Assembly (NCBI GenBank): GCA_009837205.1
Contig: VXTZ01000008.1
Location: 1-51,968, forward strand
DNA from: Candidatus Dadabacteria bacterium
GTDB lineage: Bacteria > Desulfobacterota_D > UBA1144 > Nemesobacterales > Nemesobacteraceae
DNA: 51,968 bases
Direction: 5' to 3'
The translations under genes were made by a program, and so were the position numbers. Under the pieces are notes generated by a model that saw only the letters and a program-made list of their open reading frames with translations, was not told the DNA's origin and made no database searches. This document shows, in pieces, positions 1 to 8,161 of the stretch (position 1 is its first letter; the number at the start of each line of letters is the position of its first letter).

Positions 1-165
1 ATGCTTACGTCACAACTTATCCCTTTTTGATTGAAAATCTGCCGAAGTCAGGAAACCTGATTCACTAAGAACTAATCCACGCTTGCATTTAAGATTTCGC
101 GTGCTATTTCCAAACCGGAAGTATGGAAGTTGGTCTAAATCTGCTTGTATATTATCAGCAATCAT

Positions 166-202
166 CCTTGCAATTGCGGCATTAAATACCGCAATTGCAA
201 GG
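166..202. repeat. Perfect 14-bp inverted repeat with 9-nt loop
   Basis: Arms at 166-179 and 189-202 (CCTTGCAATTGCGG and its exact complement) surround a 9-nt loop. It lies 59 nt past the stop codon of the TonB receptor gene, which is read leftwards. No T-run follows the stem on the minus strand, so it is not a textbook intrinsic terminator. It could still end transcription or be a protein-binding or recombination site. The rest of bases 1-260 shows no convincing gene; a 65-codon minus-strand frame overlaps the repeat but has no recognisable family. Confidence 0.6.
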
Positions 203-260
203 TACAAATCTCATTTTTAACAACGAAGATGAGTCTTAATACACCTTCCCAATTATCTCA

Positions 261-2669
261 TCAGAAGCGCATGCGCGTAACCACACCAAAAGTACGGGGC
301 TGACCCACTCTGTAGGCAAGACGGGCCCGTCCTCCCCGCTCGCGGTCAAACGAAAGCTTAACGTTTTCATCCGTAATATTCTTTACGTAAGCCGTGAACT
401 CGATATTGTCATATACCAAGCCCGCAGAAAGGTTAAACAGGTGGTATGAATCAAGCAGCAGATCAACTTCCGTTGCCTCATCGGCAGAAGCACCCCTGTA
501 GGGCAATCCATGTCCAAAAACTCCCCTGCCGGGAATCTGATCGCCTGATTGCGTGATGCTGTCACCTACAAACTGCCATGAAGCCGAGAGAAAGCTTTCT
601 CCGGCACTCAGAACACCTGGCAAAGTATAAGTGGCGGATCCTGAGAGCTGCCAGTCTGGAACAGAAGGTATGCGGTTACCCTCCTCTATTCCCTCAACCA
701 CATCCCCATCTGCCGTCCTGATAGTGGAATCAAACTCTGCTTCTAAATAGCTTCCGGCAAAAGCGAGCAGCAAAGATCTTGTCGGTTGAATAGACAGTTC
801 AAGCTCCGCTCCCGCAGTGTGAGATTCAGGTACGCTGATCGTAACCCTGGAAGAGCAGGGTCCCGCATCAACGTTTACACCCAGATTCTCAATGTCGGTA
901 TAAAAAACCGAGCCGTTGAACGTAACACTCTCAAAGGAGGACTTAAACCCGACCTCGTAGTTCCAGAGAGTCTCATCCTCAAACTCCTGATACCCCCGGA
1001 AAGTATCATAGGCATCTCCGCAAAGCAGCTGGTTAAGCGGGTCATTAACTCCGCCGAGACGAAAGCCCCGGGAAATCTGAGCATTCACAGTAACGTTATC
1101 GTTAGCATCGTAGCTCACCATAAACCGAGGTGTAAATCCGTCGGAGGAAACCGTAATGTCCTGATTCTGGGCATCAGCATTCGAGAAACCTCCACCGGAT
1201 CTGAAAGTCTTATCCTCTTCCCAGTCATACCAGCGCAGACCGGCCGTTAAGTCCAGACGTTCGAGCAACGCGTAGGTCGCCTCGCCGAAAAGCGCAATCT
1301 GCCTTAAATCATATGTCAGATCGGAACTATAAGGTGAATCCACTGCATCGGGGAAGTTAGTGTCAGCCGAAGGTATAAATAGCGCATCATACCCTGGAGT
1401 CGGCAAACGCTGAGAATAGTCACGTTCCACGTCGGAGTAGAAAACACCCGCAAGCCACTGAAATGCGCCGTTATCGCTTGAACTCAAGCGAAGTTCATGG
1501 GTCATCTGTTCAAGGTCGGTAGTGTCACGCAGATTGGATGGGTTTGCCACTTGATCCTCCGCAAATCCAAGGTCCACGCTCACGCTACCGGTAAGGGCAC
1601 TCGCATCACGACTTACAAGAAGATCTCGGTTTATATAGCTTACCGAGTATGTAACGTCAAAGAAGTCTTCAACGCTCCAATTTACCACGGTGTCAAAAAT
1701 CAGAGTTTCATCTTCAAAGGCCTCGCCAAGCAGCAGATGCTGCTCTCTATCACCAAGCGGAGTCGGGGGATCGGTATAGGGGTTTGCAAAAAGGTTAAAT
1801 ACCTCGTCGCGGTTAAAACCTCCAAGATCAATGTTCTGATATATAACTCGCGGAGTAATGGACAGGTTTTCGGTCGGTTCCCATAAAAGGGAAATACGTC
1901 CACCGTGACGGGTGCCGTCGTTTACATCCTCATCCACAGCACCCCCTTCCTTTTGCGCATCGATGAAACCGCCGTATCTAGTGCCGTAAGCAACCAAGCG
2001 AAAGGCCGCATCTTCGCCTAAAGGAACATTGAGGGCCGTTTTCAGATGACCTCCAACAGAACCTTCGTCAAGATAATTTCCGTCAATCTCGGCTTTAACC
2101 TCGGTTACACCCAAAAGTGGCTGGTTGGTTATATAGCGAACGGTACCGCCGATTGAGCCTGATCCGAAGAGCGTGCCCTGCGGTCCCCTCAAGGTTTCCA
2201 CACGGTTAAGGTCGAAAAGATCGATGTCAGGAGTGAAAAGCGACAGTGATATAGGGGTTTCGTCGAGATACACGCCAACCTGTTCCTTTACGCCAGGCTG
2301 GTCCCGCACTATCTGTCCGGAAGAAACGCCGCGGATCGTGACTACGCTTTGTCCTGGCCCGAGGTTCTGTATGGAGAGTCCGGCAACATTGCGGGAAAGA
2401 TCCTCCAGATTAGCAGTGTTAAGACGCTCTATATCCTCTCCTGACTGAACATTCAGGGAGAAAGGCACATCCTGGGCAAGCTGAACACGCTTGGTGGCGG
2501 TCACAAGCATTTTCCGAAGTGTGTAACTGCCTTCATCTACCGCGCTGAGACTTTCTTTTTGCTCATCCTGCCTCTCTTGCGCAACTGCGGTTAGGGGAAA
2601 AACTAATGAGAACAGGGAAAGAAATGCAAAGAATCTTATGGCTACGCCAAGCCGAATCTTAAAGTTCAT
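261..2669 (-). CDS. TonB-dependent outer-membrane receptor
   Basis: This is a TonB-dependent receptor for uptake of a scarce ligand (siderophore, vitamin or other) across the outer membrane. A hydrophobic signal peptide ends near VAQERQ. The plug domain covers roughly residues 55-190 and includes VETLRGPQGTLFGSGSIGG, the typical plug signature. The rest is beta-barrel strand sequence ending in ...VVTRMRF with a C-terminal Phe, as expected for BAM recognition. The length of about 800 residues is normal. I chose the ATG at 2669 over an in-frame TTG at 2675 because a perfect AAGGAGGT (2684-2677) sits about 7 nt before the ATG and would almost touch the TTG. The substrate cannot be told from sequence. 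No TonB/ExbBD or ABC importer is adjacent. The family assignment is secure. Confidence 0.95.
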   Translation of the reverse strand: MNFKIRLGVAIRFFAFLSLFSLVFPLTAVAQERQDEQKESLSAVDEGSYTLRKMLVTATKRVQLAQDVPFSLNVQSGEDIERLNTANLEDLSRNVAGLSIQNLGPGQSVVTIRGVSSGQIVRDQPGVKEQVGVYLDETPISLSLFTPDIDLFDLNRVETLRGPQGTLFGSGSIGGTVRYITNQPLLGVTEVKAEIDGNYLDEGSVGGHLKTALNVPLGEDAAFRLVAYGTRYGGFIDAQKEGGAVDEDVNDGTRHGGRISLLWEPTENLSITPRVIYQNIDLGGFNRDEVFNLFANPYTDPPTPLGDREQHLLLGEAFEDETLIFDTVVNWSVEDFFDVTYSVSYINRDLLVSRDASALTGSVSVDLGFAEDQVANPSNLRDTTDLEQMTHELRLSSSDNGAFQWLAGVFYSDVERDYSQRLPTPGYDALFIPSADTNFPDAVDSPYSSDLTYDLRQIALFGEATYALLERLDLTAGLRWYDWEEDKTFRSGGGFSNADAQNQDITVSSDGFTPRFMVSYDANDNVTVNAQISRGFRLGGVNDPLNQLLCGDAYDTFRGYQEFEDETLWNYEVGFKSSFESVTFNGSVFYTDIENLGVNVDAGPCSSRVTISVPESHTAGAELELSIQPTRSLLLAFAGSYLEAEFDSTIRTADGDVVEGIEEGNRIPSVPDWQLSGSATYTLPGVLSAGESFLSASWQFVGDSITQSGDQIPGRGVFGHGLPYRGASADEATEVDLLLDSYHLFNLSAGLVYDNIEFTAYVKNITDENVKLSFDRERGGRARLAYRVGQPRTFGVVTRMRF

Positions 2670-2772
2670 CTTCAAAACCTCCTTAAATCACTCACTTTAT
2701 TGCGATTCAGACCACATACTTAGCAATATTTCGCATTTTAACACATTTGCTCCGGAATTTGGTAGAAAAAAG

Positions 2773-2857
2773 TGCCCAGGGCCGGACTCGAACCGGCACG
2801 GGAGATACTCCCGAGGGATTTTAAGTCCCTTGCGTCTACCAATTCCGCCACCCGGGC
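2773..2857 (-). tRNA. tRNA-Leu (anticodon UAA)
   Basis: The 85-nt class II tRNA has a 7-bp acceptor stem (GCCCGGG with CCTGGGC, one G-U pair), a long variable arm (CGGGAGTATCTCCCG) and a T-arm GGTTCGAGTCC. The anticodon loop reads CTTAAAA with UAA as anticodon, which decodes UUA/UUG. CCA is not encoded. It lies beside tRNA-Cys in the same direction. Confidence 0.95.
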
Positions 2858-2881
2858 ATTACGCTGAACGGAGTTCAGAAC

Positions 2882-2956
2882 TGGAGGCGGCGCCCGGAAT
2901 CGAACCGGGGTATAACGGTTTTGCAGACCGTTGCCTTACCTCTTGGCTACGCCGCC
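2882..2956 (-). tRNA. tRNA-Cys (anticodon GCA)
   Basis: The cloverleaf has acceptor GGCGGCG/CGCCGCC, anticodon loop CTGCAAA (GCA), T-arm GGTTCGATTCC and the discriminator U typical of tRNA-Cys. The CCA end is encoded (2884-2882), unlike the neighbouring tRNA-Leu, from which it is separated by 24 nt. Confidence 0.95.
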
Positions 2957-3032
2957 CCTGTAACATGGGATTTTAAATTTTACCGAAAAAAAAAGTTTTG
3001 TGAATTTTGGCAAGCGGCAAATCCAAGTTCCC

Positions 3033-3827
3033 TTATGACTCTGGATTGATTTCGAAGCTTCCATCAATAATCGCTTTTCCCGACAGAAAGACTCTTTTCT
3101 CAGAAAGTCTTGTATTAACGAGGCCTCCTCTTTCTGACGCCTGATAGCCCGTGAGTTCTTTTTTCCCCAGCCTGCGGCTCCAGAAAGGACAGAGGCAGCA
3201 GTGAGCAGATCCCGTAACCGGATCCTCCTCTATCCCGGCGTTAGGAGCGAAAAAACGCGATACGAAATCATAACGGTGAGAACTCGAGACGCTCGTTATT
3301 ATAAGTCCTCTGGAATCAAGCCTACTGATGCGGGCGAGTTCCGGGACAGCACTTCTTACCGTCTTTTCGCTCTCGTAAAGAGCTATGTAATCAAAGCGGT
3401 TTCTGCCCACGTAAAGAGGCCTCTGGGAAATCGCCATAAGCAGGTCCTCCGGCATCTCAACTTCCCAAGGATCCTCTGAGGGAAAATCCATTTCTATGAG
3501 ATCGCTTTTTCTCCTCGCGGTAAGAATTCCGCTTTTTGTGGAAAACACGGCGTCTTCCGTATCGGGAAGGATACTGAGAGTGAAAAGAATATGGGCGCTT
3601 GCAAGGGTGGCGTGCCCGCAAAGGTCAACTTCCATCTTGGGAGTAAACCATCTGAGTTCAAAAACGCCTTTTCTCTTGAGTAAAAAAGCAGTCTCTGAGA
3701 GATTTACCCGGGAAGCAATCTCCTGTTTTGTCCGATCCGGCACTTCTTTTTCAAGAATGCACACAGCGGCCGGATTCCCGGAATTCGGCCCGTCGGTAAA
3801 AGCATCAATGGTGTATATCCTCATCAC
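3033..3827 (-). CDS. PhzF-family isomerase/epimerase-like protein
   Basis: PhzF-family proteins have a diaminopimelate-epimerase fold and catalyse isomerisations; most members have no known substrate. The N-terminus has the family pattern IDAFTDGPNSGNPAAVC, and NLSETAF places the catalytic Glu at residue 45. A second family signature, DPVTGSAHC, lies in the C-terminal half. At 264 residues it is normal or slightly short for the family. The start codon overlaps the stop of the upstream VWA gene by 4 nt (ATGA), so the two are translationally coupled. That link to a VWA/MoxR pair is positional only. Nothing suggests phenazine synthesis. Confidence 0.9.
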   Translation of the reverse strand: MMRIYTIDAFTDGPNSGNPAAVCILEKEVPDRTKQEIASRVNLSETAFLLKRKGVFELRWFTPKMEVDLCGHATLASAHILFTLSILPDTEDAVFSTKSGILTARRKSDLIEMDFPSEDPWEVEMPEDLLMAISQRPLYVGRNRFDYIALYESEKTVRSAVPELARISRLDSRGLIITSVSSSHRYDFVSRFFAPNAGIEEDPVTGSAHCCLCPFWSRRLGKKELTGYQASERGGLVNTRLSEKRVFLSGKAIIDGSFEINPES

Positions 3828-5038
3828 GCCGGGAGTCTCGACGCACCGTGGTGACCGGGGCGCCGCTTGAGGGCCAGAATAGCGTCTTTTATGCCCGAGA
3901 GCGTTAGGGGAAACATGTTGCCTTCGTAAAAATCGTTCAGCATGCCTATGCTTTCAGTCCACCTCCACTCATCTTGCGGCACGGGGTTAAGCCACACTGT
4001 AAAAGGATATTTCGCCTTTATCCTGTTAAGCCACAGAAGGCCCGGCTCATCGTTATTGTGTTCAACGCTTCCGTTGGGATACACAAGTTCCCACGGGGAC
4101 ATGGAGGCGTCACCGACTATAACGCACTTGTAGTCGCCGTTGTATTTGTTGAGTACAGAGAAGGTGGGAATCTTCTCGCTGAAACGTCTTGCGTTGTTTT
4201 TCCATACGGCTTCGTATATGCAGTTGTGAAAGTAGTAGAATTCAAGGTGCTTGAACTCATGCTTGGCGGCAGAGAAAAGCCTTGAGCAAAGCTCGACATG
4301 ATCTTCCATTGAACCTCCGACGTCAAAGAACATAAGAACCTTGACGTTGTTCTTGCGTGAGGGAACAAACTCAAGGTCAAGCAGCCCCGCGTTTTTCGAA
4401 GTCCTGTCGATCGTCTTTTCAATGTCAAGCTCCTCCCCTATCCCCTCTCTCGTAAGAACCCTGAGCTTTCTAAGGGCCATTTTCATGTTCCTGACGTTTA
4501 ATTCCACCGAATCGTCAAGATCGCGAAACTCTCTTTTGTCCCACACCTTGACGGCCCGCCTCTGCCTGCCTCCGTCCTGCCCTATTCGAACGCCGGCGGG
4601 GTTGTAACCGTATGCACCATAGGGAGAAGTGCCGCCCGTGCCTATCCATCTGTTCCCGCCTTGGTGGCGTTTTTTCTGCTTCTCGAAAATCTCCCTCAAT
4701 CTCTCCATCAATTCTTCAAGCCCGCCCATGGAACGGATCATCTGCTTATCTTCTTCGGAGAGGACGTTCTCAAAATTTTTGCGTAGCCACTCAAGCGGAA
4801 TCTGCATGAACTGCTCGGTATCGGCGAGCTGAGCCCCTTTGAAGTAAGCGGAAAAAAGCCTGTCGAATCTGTCCAGATGCCGCTCGTCTTTCACCATTAC
4901 GCAGCGGCTTAGATAGTAAAAATCGGTCGGGTCGTAACCGATCACGTCGCGGTCAAGGGCTTCGAGAAAAGTAAGATACTCTTTTAGGGTGACGGGAAAT
5001 CCGTCGTTTTTAAGCAGCAGGAAGAAATCAAGAAACAT
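3824..5038 (-). CDS. VWA domain protein, CoxE-like
   Basis: Proteins of this family carry a C-terminal von Willebrand A domain and usually work with a MoxR AAA+ ATPase in assembling or activating a metalloenzyme or complex. The metal-site (MIDAS) motif is DVGGS at residues 239-243, a variant of DxSxS seen in CoxE-like proteins. The N-terminal 120 residues are helical and charged. A Gly/Tyr-rich linker (about residues 127-158) precedes the VWA region. The MoxR partner lies 15 nt upstream and PhzF overlaps downstream. No CO dehydrogenase or other obvious client is nearby, so the client is unknown. Confidence 0.88.
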   Translation of the reverse strand: MFLDFFLLLKNDGFPVTLKEYLTFLEALDRDVIGYDPTDFYYLSRCVMVKDERHLDRFDRLFSAYFKGAQLADTEQFMQIPLEWLRKNFENVLSEEDKQMIRSMGGLEELMERLREIFEKQKKRHQGGNRWIGTGGTSPYGAYGYNPAGVRIGQDGGRQRRAVKVWDKREFRDLDDSVELNVRNMKMALRKLRVLTREGIGEELDIEKTIDRTSKNAGLLDLEFVPSRKNNVKVLMFFDVGGSMEDHVELCSRLFSAAKHEFKHLEFYYFHNCIYEAVWKNNARRFSEKIPTFSVLNKYNGDYKCVIVGDASMSPWELVYPNGSVEHNNDEPGLLWLNRIKAKYPFTVWLNPVPQDEWRWTESIGMLNDFYEGNMFPLTLSGIKDAILALKRRPGHHGASRLPA

Positions 5039-5053
5039 GAACTTACCCCTCCC

Positions 5054-5890
5054 TTACCTTCTGAATCTTCGCCTAATCGCCTCGAGCATCTCGTAGTCCG
5101 CCTCGTTCTTGATAAGTGCACCCGAGTAAGGGGGAAGGCTCTCTTCAATATCCACTCCCGGGAGTTCCCCAGCGGCCACGCGGTCGGCCGCAAGCAGTTT
5201 TATCCAGTCTATAAGTTCGCTCGTGGAGGGTTTTTTCTTGAGACCATCAATTTCCCTTACGGAATAAAAGAGGGTGAGCGCGTTATCCATGAGCTTTCGC
5301 TCGAGATCGGGGTAATGCACTTTAACTATTTTCTCAAGAGTCTTGCGGTCGGGAAAAGCTATGTAGTGAAAAAAGCACCTTCTCAAAAAGGCATCCGGAA
5401 GTTCCTTTTCGTTATTCGAGGTAATTATCACTATGACTCTTTTAACCGCCCTTACGGTTTTTTTGAGCTCGTAGCAATAAAACTCCATCCTGTCGAGCTC
5501 CAAAAGAAGATCGTTTGGAAACTCTATGTCCGCCTTGTCTATCTCGTCAATCAGAAGCACTAACTGTTCAGGACTCTCGAAAGCCTCCCAGAGCTTTCCT
5601 TTCTTTATGTAGTTCGAGATATCGTTTACCCTCTCGTCTCCGAGCTGCGAGTCGCGAAGCCTGGCGACGGCATCGTATTCGTAGAGGCCCTGCTGCGCGG
5701 TTGTGGTGGACTTTATGTGCCAGGTTATAAGTTGCTTTCCAAGAGCTTTTGCGACCTCAAACGCAAGCATGGTCTTGCCCGTTCCCGGTTCGCCCTTAAC
5801 AAGTAGCGGACGCTCAAGCGTAATGGCCGCATTAACGGCCACGGCTAAGTCGTTTGTGGCTATGTAATCGTTTGTGCCTTTGAACTTCAT
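5054..5890 (-). CDS. MoxR-family AAA+ ATPase
   Basis: MoxR ATPases act as chaperone-like motors for a VWA partner. Walker A is GEPGTGKT (residues 33-40) and Walker B is VLLIDEID (about 111-118), followed by an ITSNNEKELPDAFLRRC segment that holds sensor 1 and the arginine finger. The length of 278 residues is typical. It is followed 15 nt later by the CoxE-like VWA gene, the usual partner. The start ATG opens MKFKGTNDY. Family call secure; target unknown. Confidence 0.93.
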   Translation of the reverse strand: MKFKGTNDYIATNDLAVAVNAAITLERPLLVKGEPGTGKTMLAFEVAKALGKQLITWHIKSTTTAQQGLYEYDAVARLRDSQLGDERVNDISNYIKKGKLWEAFESPEQLVLLIDEIDKADIEFPNDLLLELDRMEFYCYELKKTVRAVKRVIVIITSNNEKELPDAFLRRCFFHYIAFPDRKTLEKIVKVHYPDLERKLMDNALTLFYSVREIDGLKKKPSTSELIDWIKLLAADRVAAGELPGVDIEESLPPYSGALIKNEADYEMLEAIRRRFRR

Positions 5891-5927
5891 TTTTCACCCA
5901 CCCGTAGGGAATCGCAAAAACTTCCCC

Positions 5928-6797
5928 CTACTTATTGAATACGATTGTCCTGTTTTTGTAAATCAAAATCTCCCGGTTTATATGGGACCAGATCGCGTTT
6001 GAAAGAACAAGCTTCTCAAGATCCTGCCCCTTTCTTTTGAGGTCGTCTATCGAATCATCATAGTTAACCTTTATGACGTCCTGCTCTATTATGGGTCCCG
6101 AATCTAGCTCCTCGGTTACGTAATGACAGGTTGCTCCGACCACCTTAACCCCTCTTTCATACGCGGAGTGATAAGGGCGCGCACCAGGAAAGGCCGGAAG
6201 AAACGAATGATGGATATTCATTATTCTGTTGGGGTAATGCGATACGAAATTCTCGGTAAAAATCTGCATATACCTTGCAAGCACTATGAAATCCACATCG
6301 TAGCTGCGAAGAAGTTCAAGCTGCTCTGCCTCCACTTCTTCCTTGTTGTCCCGAACGTTGTCAAACACGTAGAAATCCGCTCCATGAAGACCTGCCACAT
6401 CCCTGAGATCCGGATGATTGCTTATCACAAGGGGCATCTCAACGTCCCATTCCCTGGCGCGGAGTCTGTAAATTATGTCCGAGAGGCAGTGGGGAAGCTT
6501 GGAAACGAAAACCGCCATGCGCGGGATGTCTCCCGTAAAGAAAACCTCGAATTTCATGTCGAGTTTCTTCGCTACTTTCTCGCGGAAAACTTCCTCCGTC
6601 TCCTCGCGGGAGAGAGTAAAGCCGTCCATCCCCCACTTGGCACGGATAAAGGTCACCATGTCGTTTGTGTCAACACAATGCTGCAGCGCGTGGATATTAC
6701 CCCCGTATTCGAATATAAAGTTGGTGACCGCGTGAACAAGACCGGGGCGATCCGGGGAGTGCACTAGCAGAATTGCTTCTTCCTGTTTTTCCGGCAT
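5928..6797 (-). CDS. purU: Formyltetrahydrofolate deformylase
   Basis: PurU hydrolyses 10-formyl-THF to formate and THF, balancing one-carbon pools. An N-terminal ACT domain (about residues 8-85, starting ILLVHSPDRPGLVHAV) precedes a formyltransferase-fold catalytic domain. Catalytic residues are visible in NIHHSFLPAF (Asn194, His196) and LDSGPII (Asp232). The length of 289 residues matches the family, and the ACT domain separates it from purN. It ends 37 nt before the MoxR gene and may share its transcript. Confidence 0.95.
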   Translation of the reverse strand: MPEKQEEAILLVHSPDRPGLVHAVTNFIFEYGGNIHALQHCVDTNDMVTFIRAKWGMDGFTLSREETEEVFREKVAKKLDMKFEVFFTGDIPRMAVFVSKLPHCLSDIIYRLRAREWDVEMPLVISNHPDLRDVAGLHGADFYVFDNVRDNKEEVEAEQLELLRSYDVDFIVLARYMQIFTENFVSHYPNRIMNIHHSFLPAFPGARPYHSAYERGVKVVGATCHYVTEELDSGPIIEQDVIKVNYDDSIDDLKRKGQDLEKLVLSNAIWSHINREILIYKNRTIVFNK

Positions 6798-6846
6798 TTT
6801 CGATTAAGGTCCGCTTCCTGGTTTTTGCTGGCTTTCGCTTATAAGA

Positions 6847-7335
6847 TTAAGACCAAGGCTCCTTGTAGTAGTAGGTAAAGTTAGCGACCTTCGGCCGCTC
6901 CGTCCACCCTTTTTTTCTGTAAAAGCCCCGCAGATACGATGGCTTGTCCTTGCCGTTGGTCACCATCAGACGGTAAACATCCCTTTTCTTACCTTCTTCC
7001 ATAACTGCTTCGATAAGACGGCTCCCAGCCCCCATTCCGCTTGCCGAAGGACTTACAAACAGGTCCGAGACGTAGCCCTCGTAGCTTCCGAGCATAACGA
7101 ACGGTACCCAGTGAACGGTGGTAAACCCGAGGACCCTTCCCCCGGAATCACATGCGACGTACATGGTGTGCCCTTCCGGATCTCCGTCTGCTTGAAGTAT
7201 GAGATCCCGAATCGGAGACGACACTTCCTCAAGTGAAAGGGAGTTCCTTCTCTCAGACCAGCCGATCTCTCTCAGTATCAGGGCCATCGCCTCCGCATCG
7301 TCGCCCGTGGCTTTTCTTACGGTGACTTCTTTCAA
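6847..7335 (-). CDS. GNAT-family N-acetyltransferase
   Basis: Small acyl-CoA-dependent acetyltransferase of unknown substrate. The acetyl-CoA pyrophosphate loop is seen as VSPSASGMGAGSRLIE (about residues 94-109), and the C-terminal FYRKKGW is the usual GNAT end motif. It has 162 residues. It lies 49 nt upstream of purU and 16 nt downstream of the crotonase-like gene, all in one direction. No neighbour suggests the substrate. Confidence 0.88.
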   Translation of the reverse strand: MKEVTVRKATGDDAEAMALILREIGWSERRNSLSLEEVSSPIRDLILQADGDPEGHTMYVACDSGGRVLGFTTVHWVPFVMLGSYEGYVSDLFVSPSASGMGAGSRLIEAVMEEGKKRDVYRLMVTNGKDKPSYLRGFYRKKGWTERPKVANFTYYYKEPWS

Positions 7336-7351
7336 AGTTCTTCCTGCAACA

Positions 7352-8131
7352 TTATTGTTTTTTCTTTTTTTCTAAGGTTTCAACCAGAGCCCCAAGGCTC
7401 TCCAAAACCCCCGGGCTGCGCAGAATTTTCGGAAGTTCCCTGTCAACTTCGGCACAAGCTCCTTCCATATTCGCCACGACCTCGCGGCGAAGAGCCCTTT
7501 TAGAGAAGGCGTAACCGGGAATAAGCGACGGACCGTACTGCCCCGCGAACTCAACGCAGTGAGAAAGAAGCGTGTCCGCTTCGTGGCTTTCATCGAAAAA
7601 ACCGAGTCTGACGGCGTCGCGGGGTTCGTAAAGAAAACCTGTTGTCATGACCTGCTGCGCAATTGCCGTACCCAGCACGTAAAGCACGATCTGGGCTAGC
7701 GCCGAAGGAACGGGAAAACCTATGGTGATTTCATTAAGACCGAATCTTGCTACTGAATCAACGCATACCCTGTAATCGCAGCAGAGCGCCAGTATAAGTC
7801 CACCCGCTATCGCGTGACCGTTTACCGCAGCCACAACAGGTCTTTCATAAGTAAAGACCCGAAGCAAAGCGCCGCGAAAACGCTCGTACCACTGCCAGAT
7901 TTCCTCTTCGTCCCCAGCGGTAAAAAGCGAAAGATGGTACTTAAGATCAAGACCGGCGGAAAAAGCCCTCTGAGAAGAGGTAAGCACCACGGGGCTTTCC
8001 GTGTGATCGCTCTCAAGCGTCGTGAAAGCCTCTTCAAGATCGCTGAAGAAGCCCTCGCCCATTACGTTCATCGGGTTTGAGTTCATGCGCACGACCGCGA
8101 CGTCACCAATTCTTTCAATTTCCCAGCTCAT
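7352..8131 (-). CDS. Enoyl-CoA hydratase/isomerase family protein
   Basis: A crotonase-fold protein of about 259 residues. The oxyanion-hole segments are AFSAGLDLK and HAIAGGLILAL. In the second segment the Glu usual for true hydratases (GGxLELA) is Ile, while a Glu is kept in GLNEITIGFP. This favours an isomerase or an unassigned crotonase activity over standard enoyl-CoA hydration. I prefer the ATG at 8131 (MSWEIERI) over a TTG four codons earlier, since family members begin just before the first strand. It is a separate paralogue from the complete crotonase at 12220. Confidence 0.85.
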   Translation of the reverse strand: MSWEIERIGDVAVVRMNSNPMNVMGEGFFSDLEEAFTTLESDHTESPVVLTSSQRAFSAGLDLKYHLSLFTAGDEEEIWQWYERFRGALLRVFTYERPVVAAVNGHAIAGGLILALCCDYRVCVDSVARFGLNEITIGFPVPSALAQIVLYVLGTAIAQQVMTTGFLYEPRDAVRLGFFDESHEADTLLSHCVEFAGQYGPSLIPGYAFSKRALRREVVANMEGACAEVDRELPKILRSPGVLESLGALVETLEKKKKQ

Positions 8132-8161
8132 AATGTTTCTCAATTCGCCCGAGCGCCGAAA

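Noticed and set aside
166-202. Intrinsic terminator of the TonB receptor
   Set aside because: The stem is strong but no T-run follows it on the minus strand; kept only as an inverted repeat.
786-1250. Long plus-strand frame opposite the TonB receptor
   Set aside because: It is a shadow of the receptor gene, with no domain, signal or ribosome site; the same holds for many frames opposite glnS, htpG and the RND genes.
2773-2956. tRNA-linked genomic island
   Set aside because: No integrase or partial tRNA repeat was found near the tRNA-Leu/tRNA-Cys pair.
3033-3827. Phenazine biosynthesis
   Set aside because: Only the PhzF-like fold is present; no other phz genes are in the window and the family is broad.
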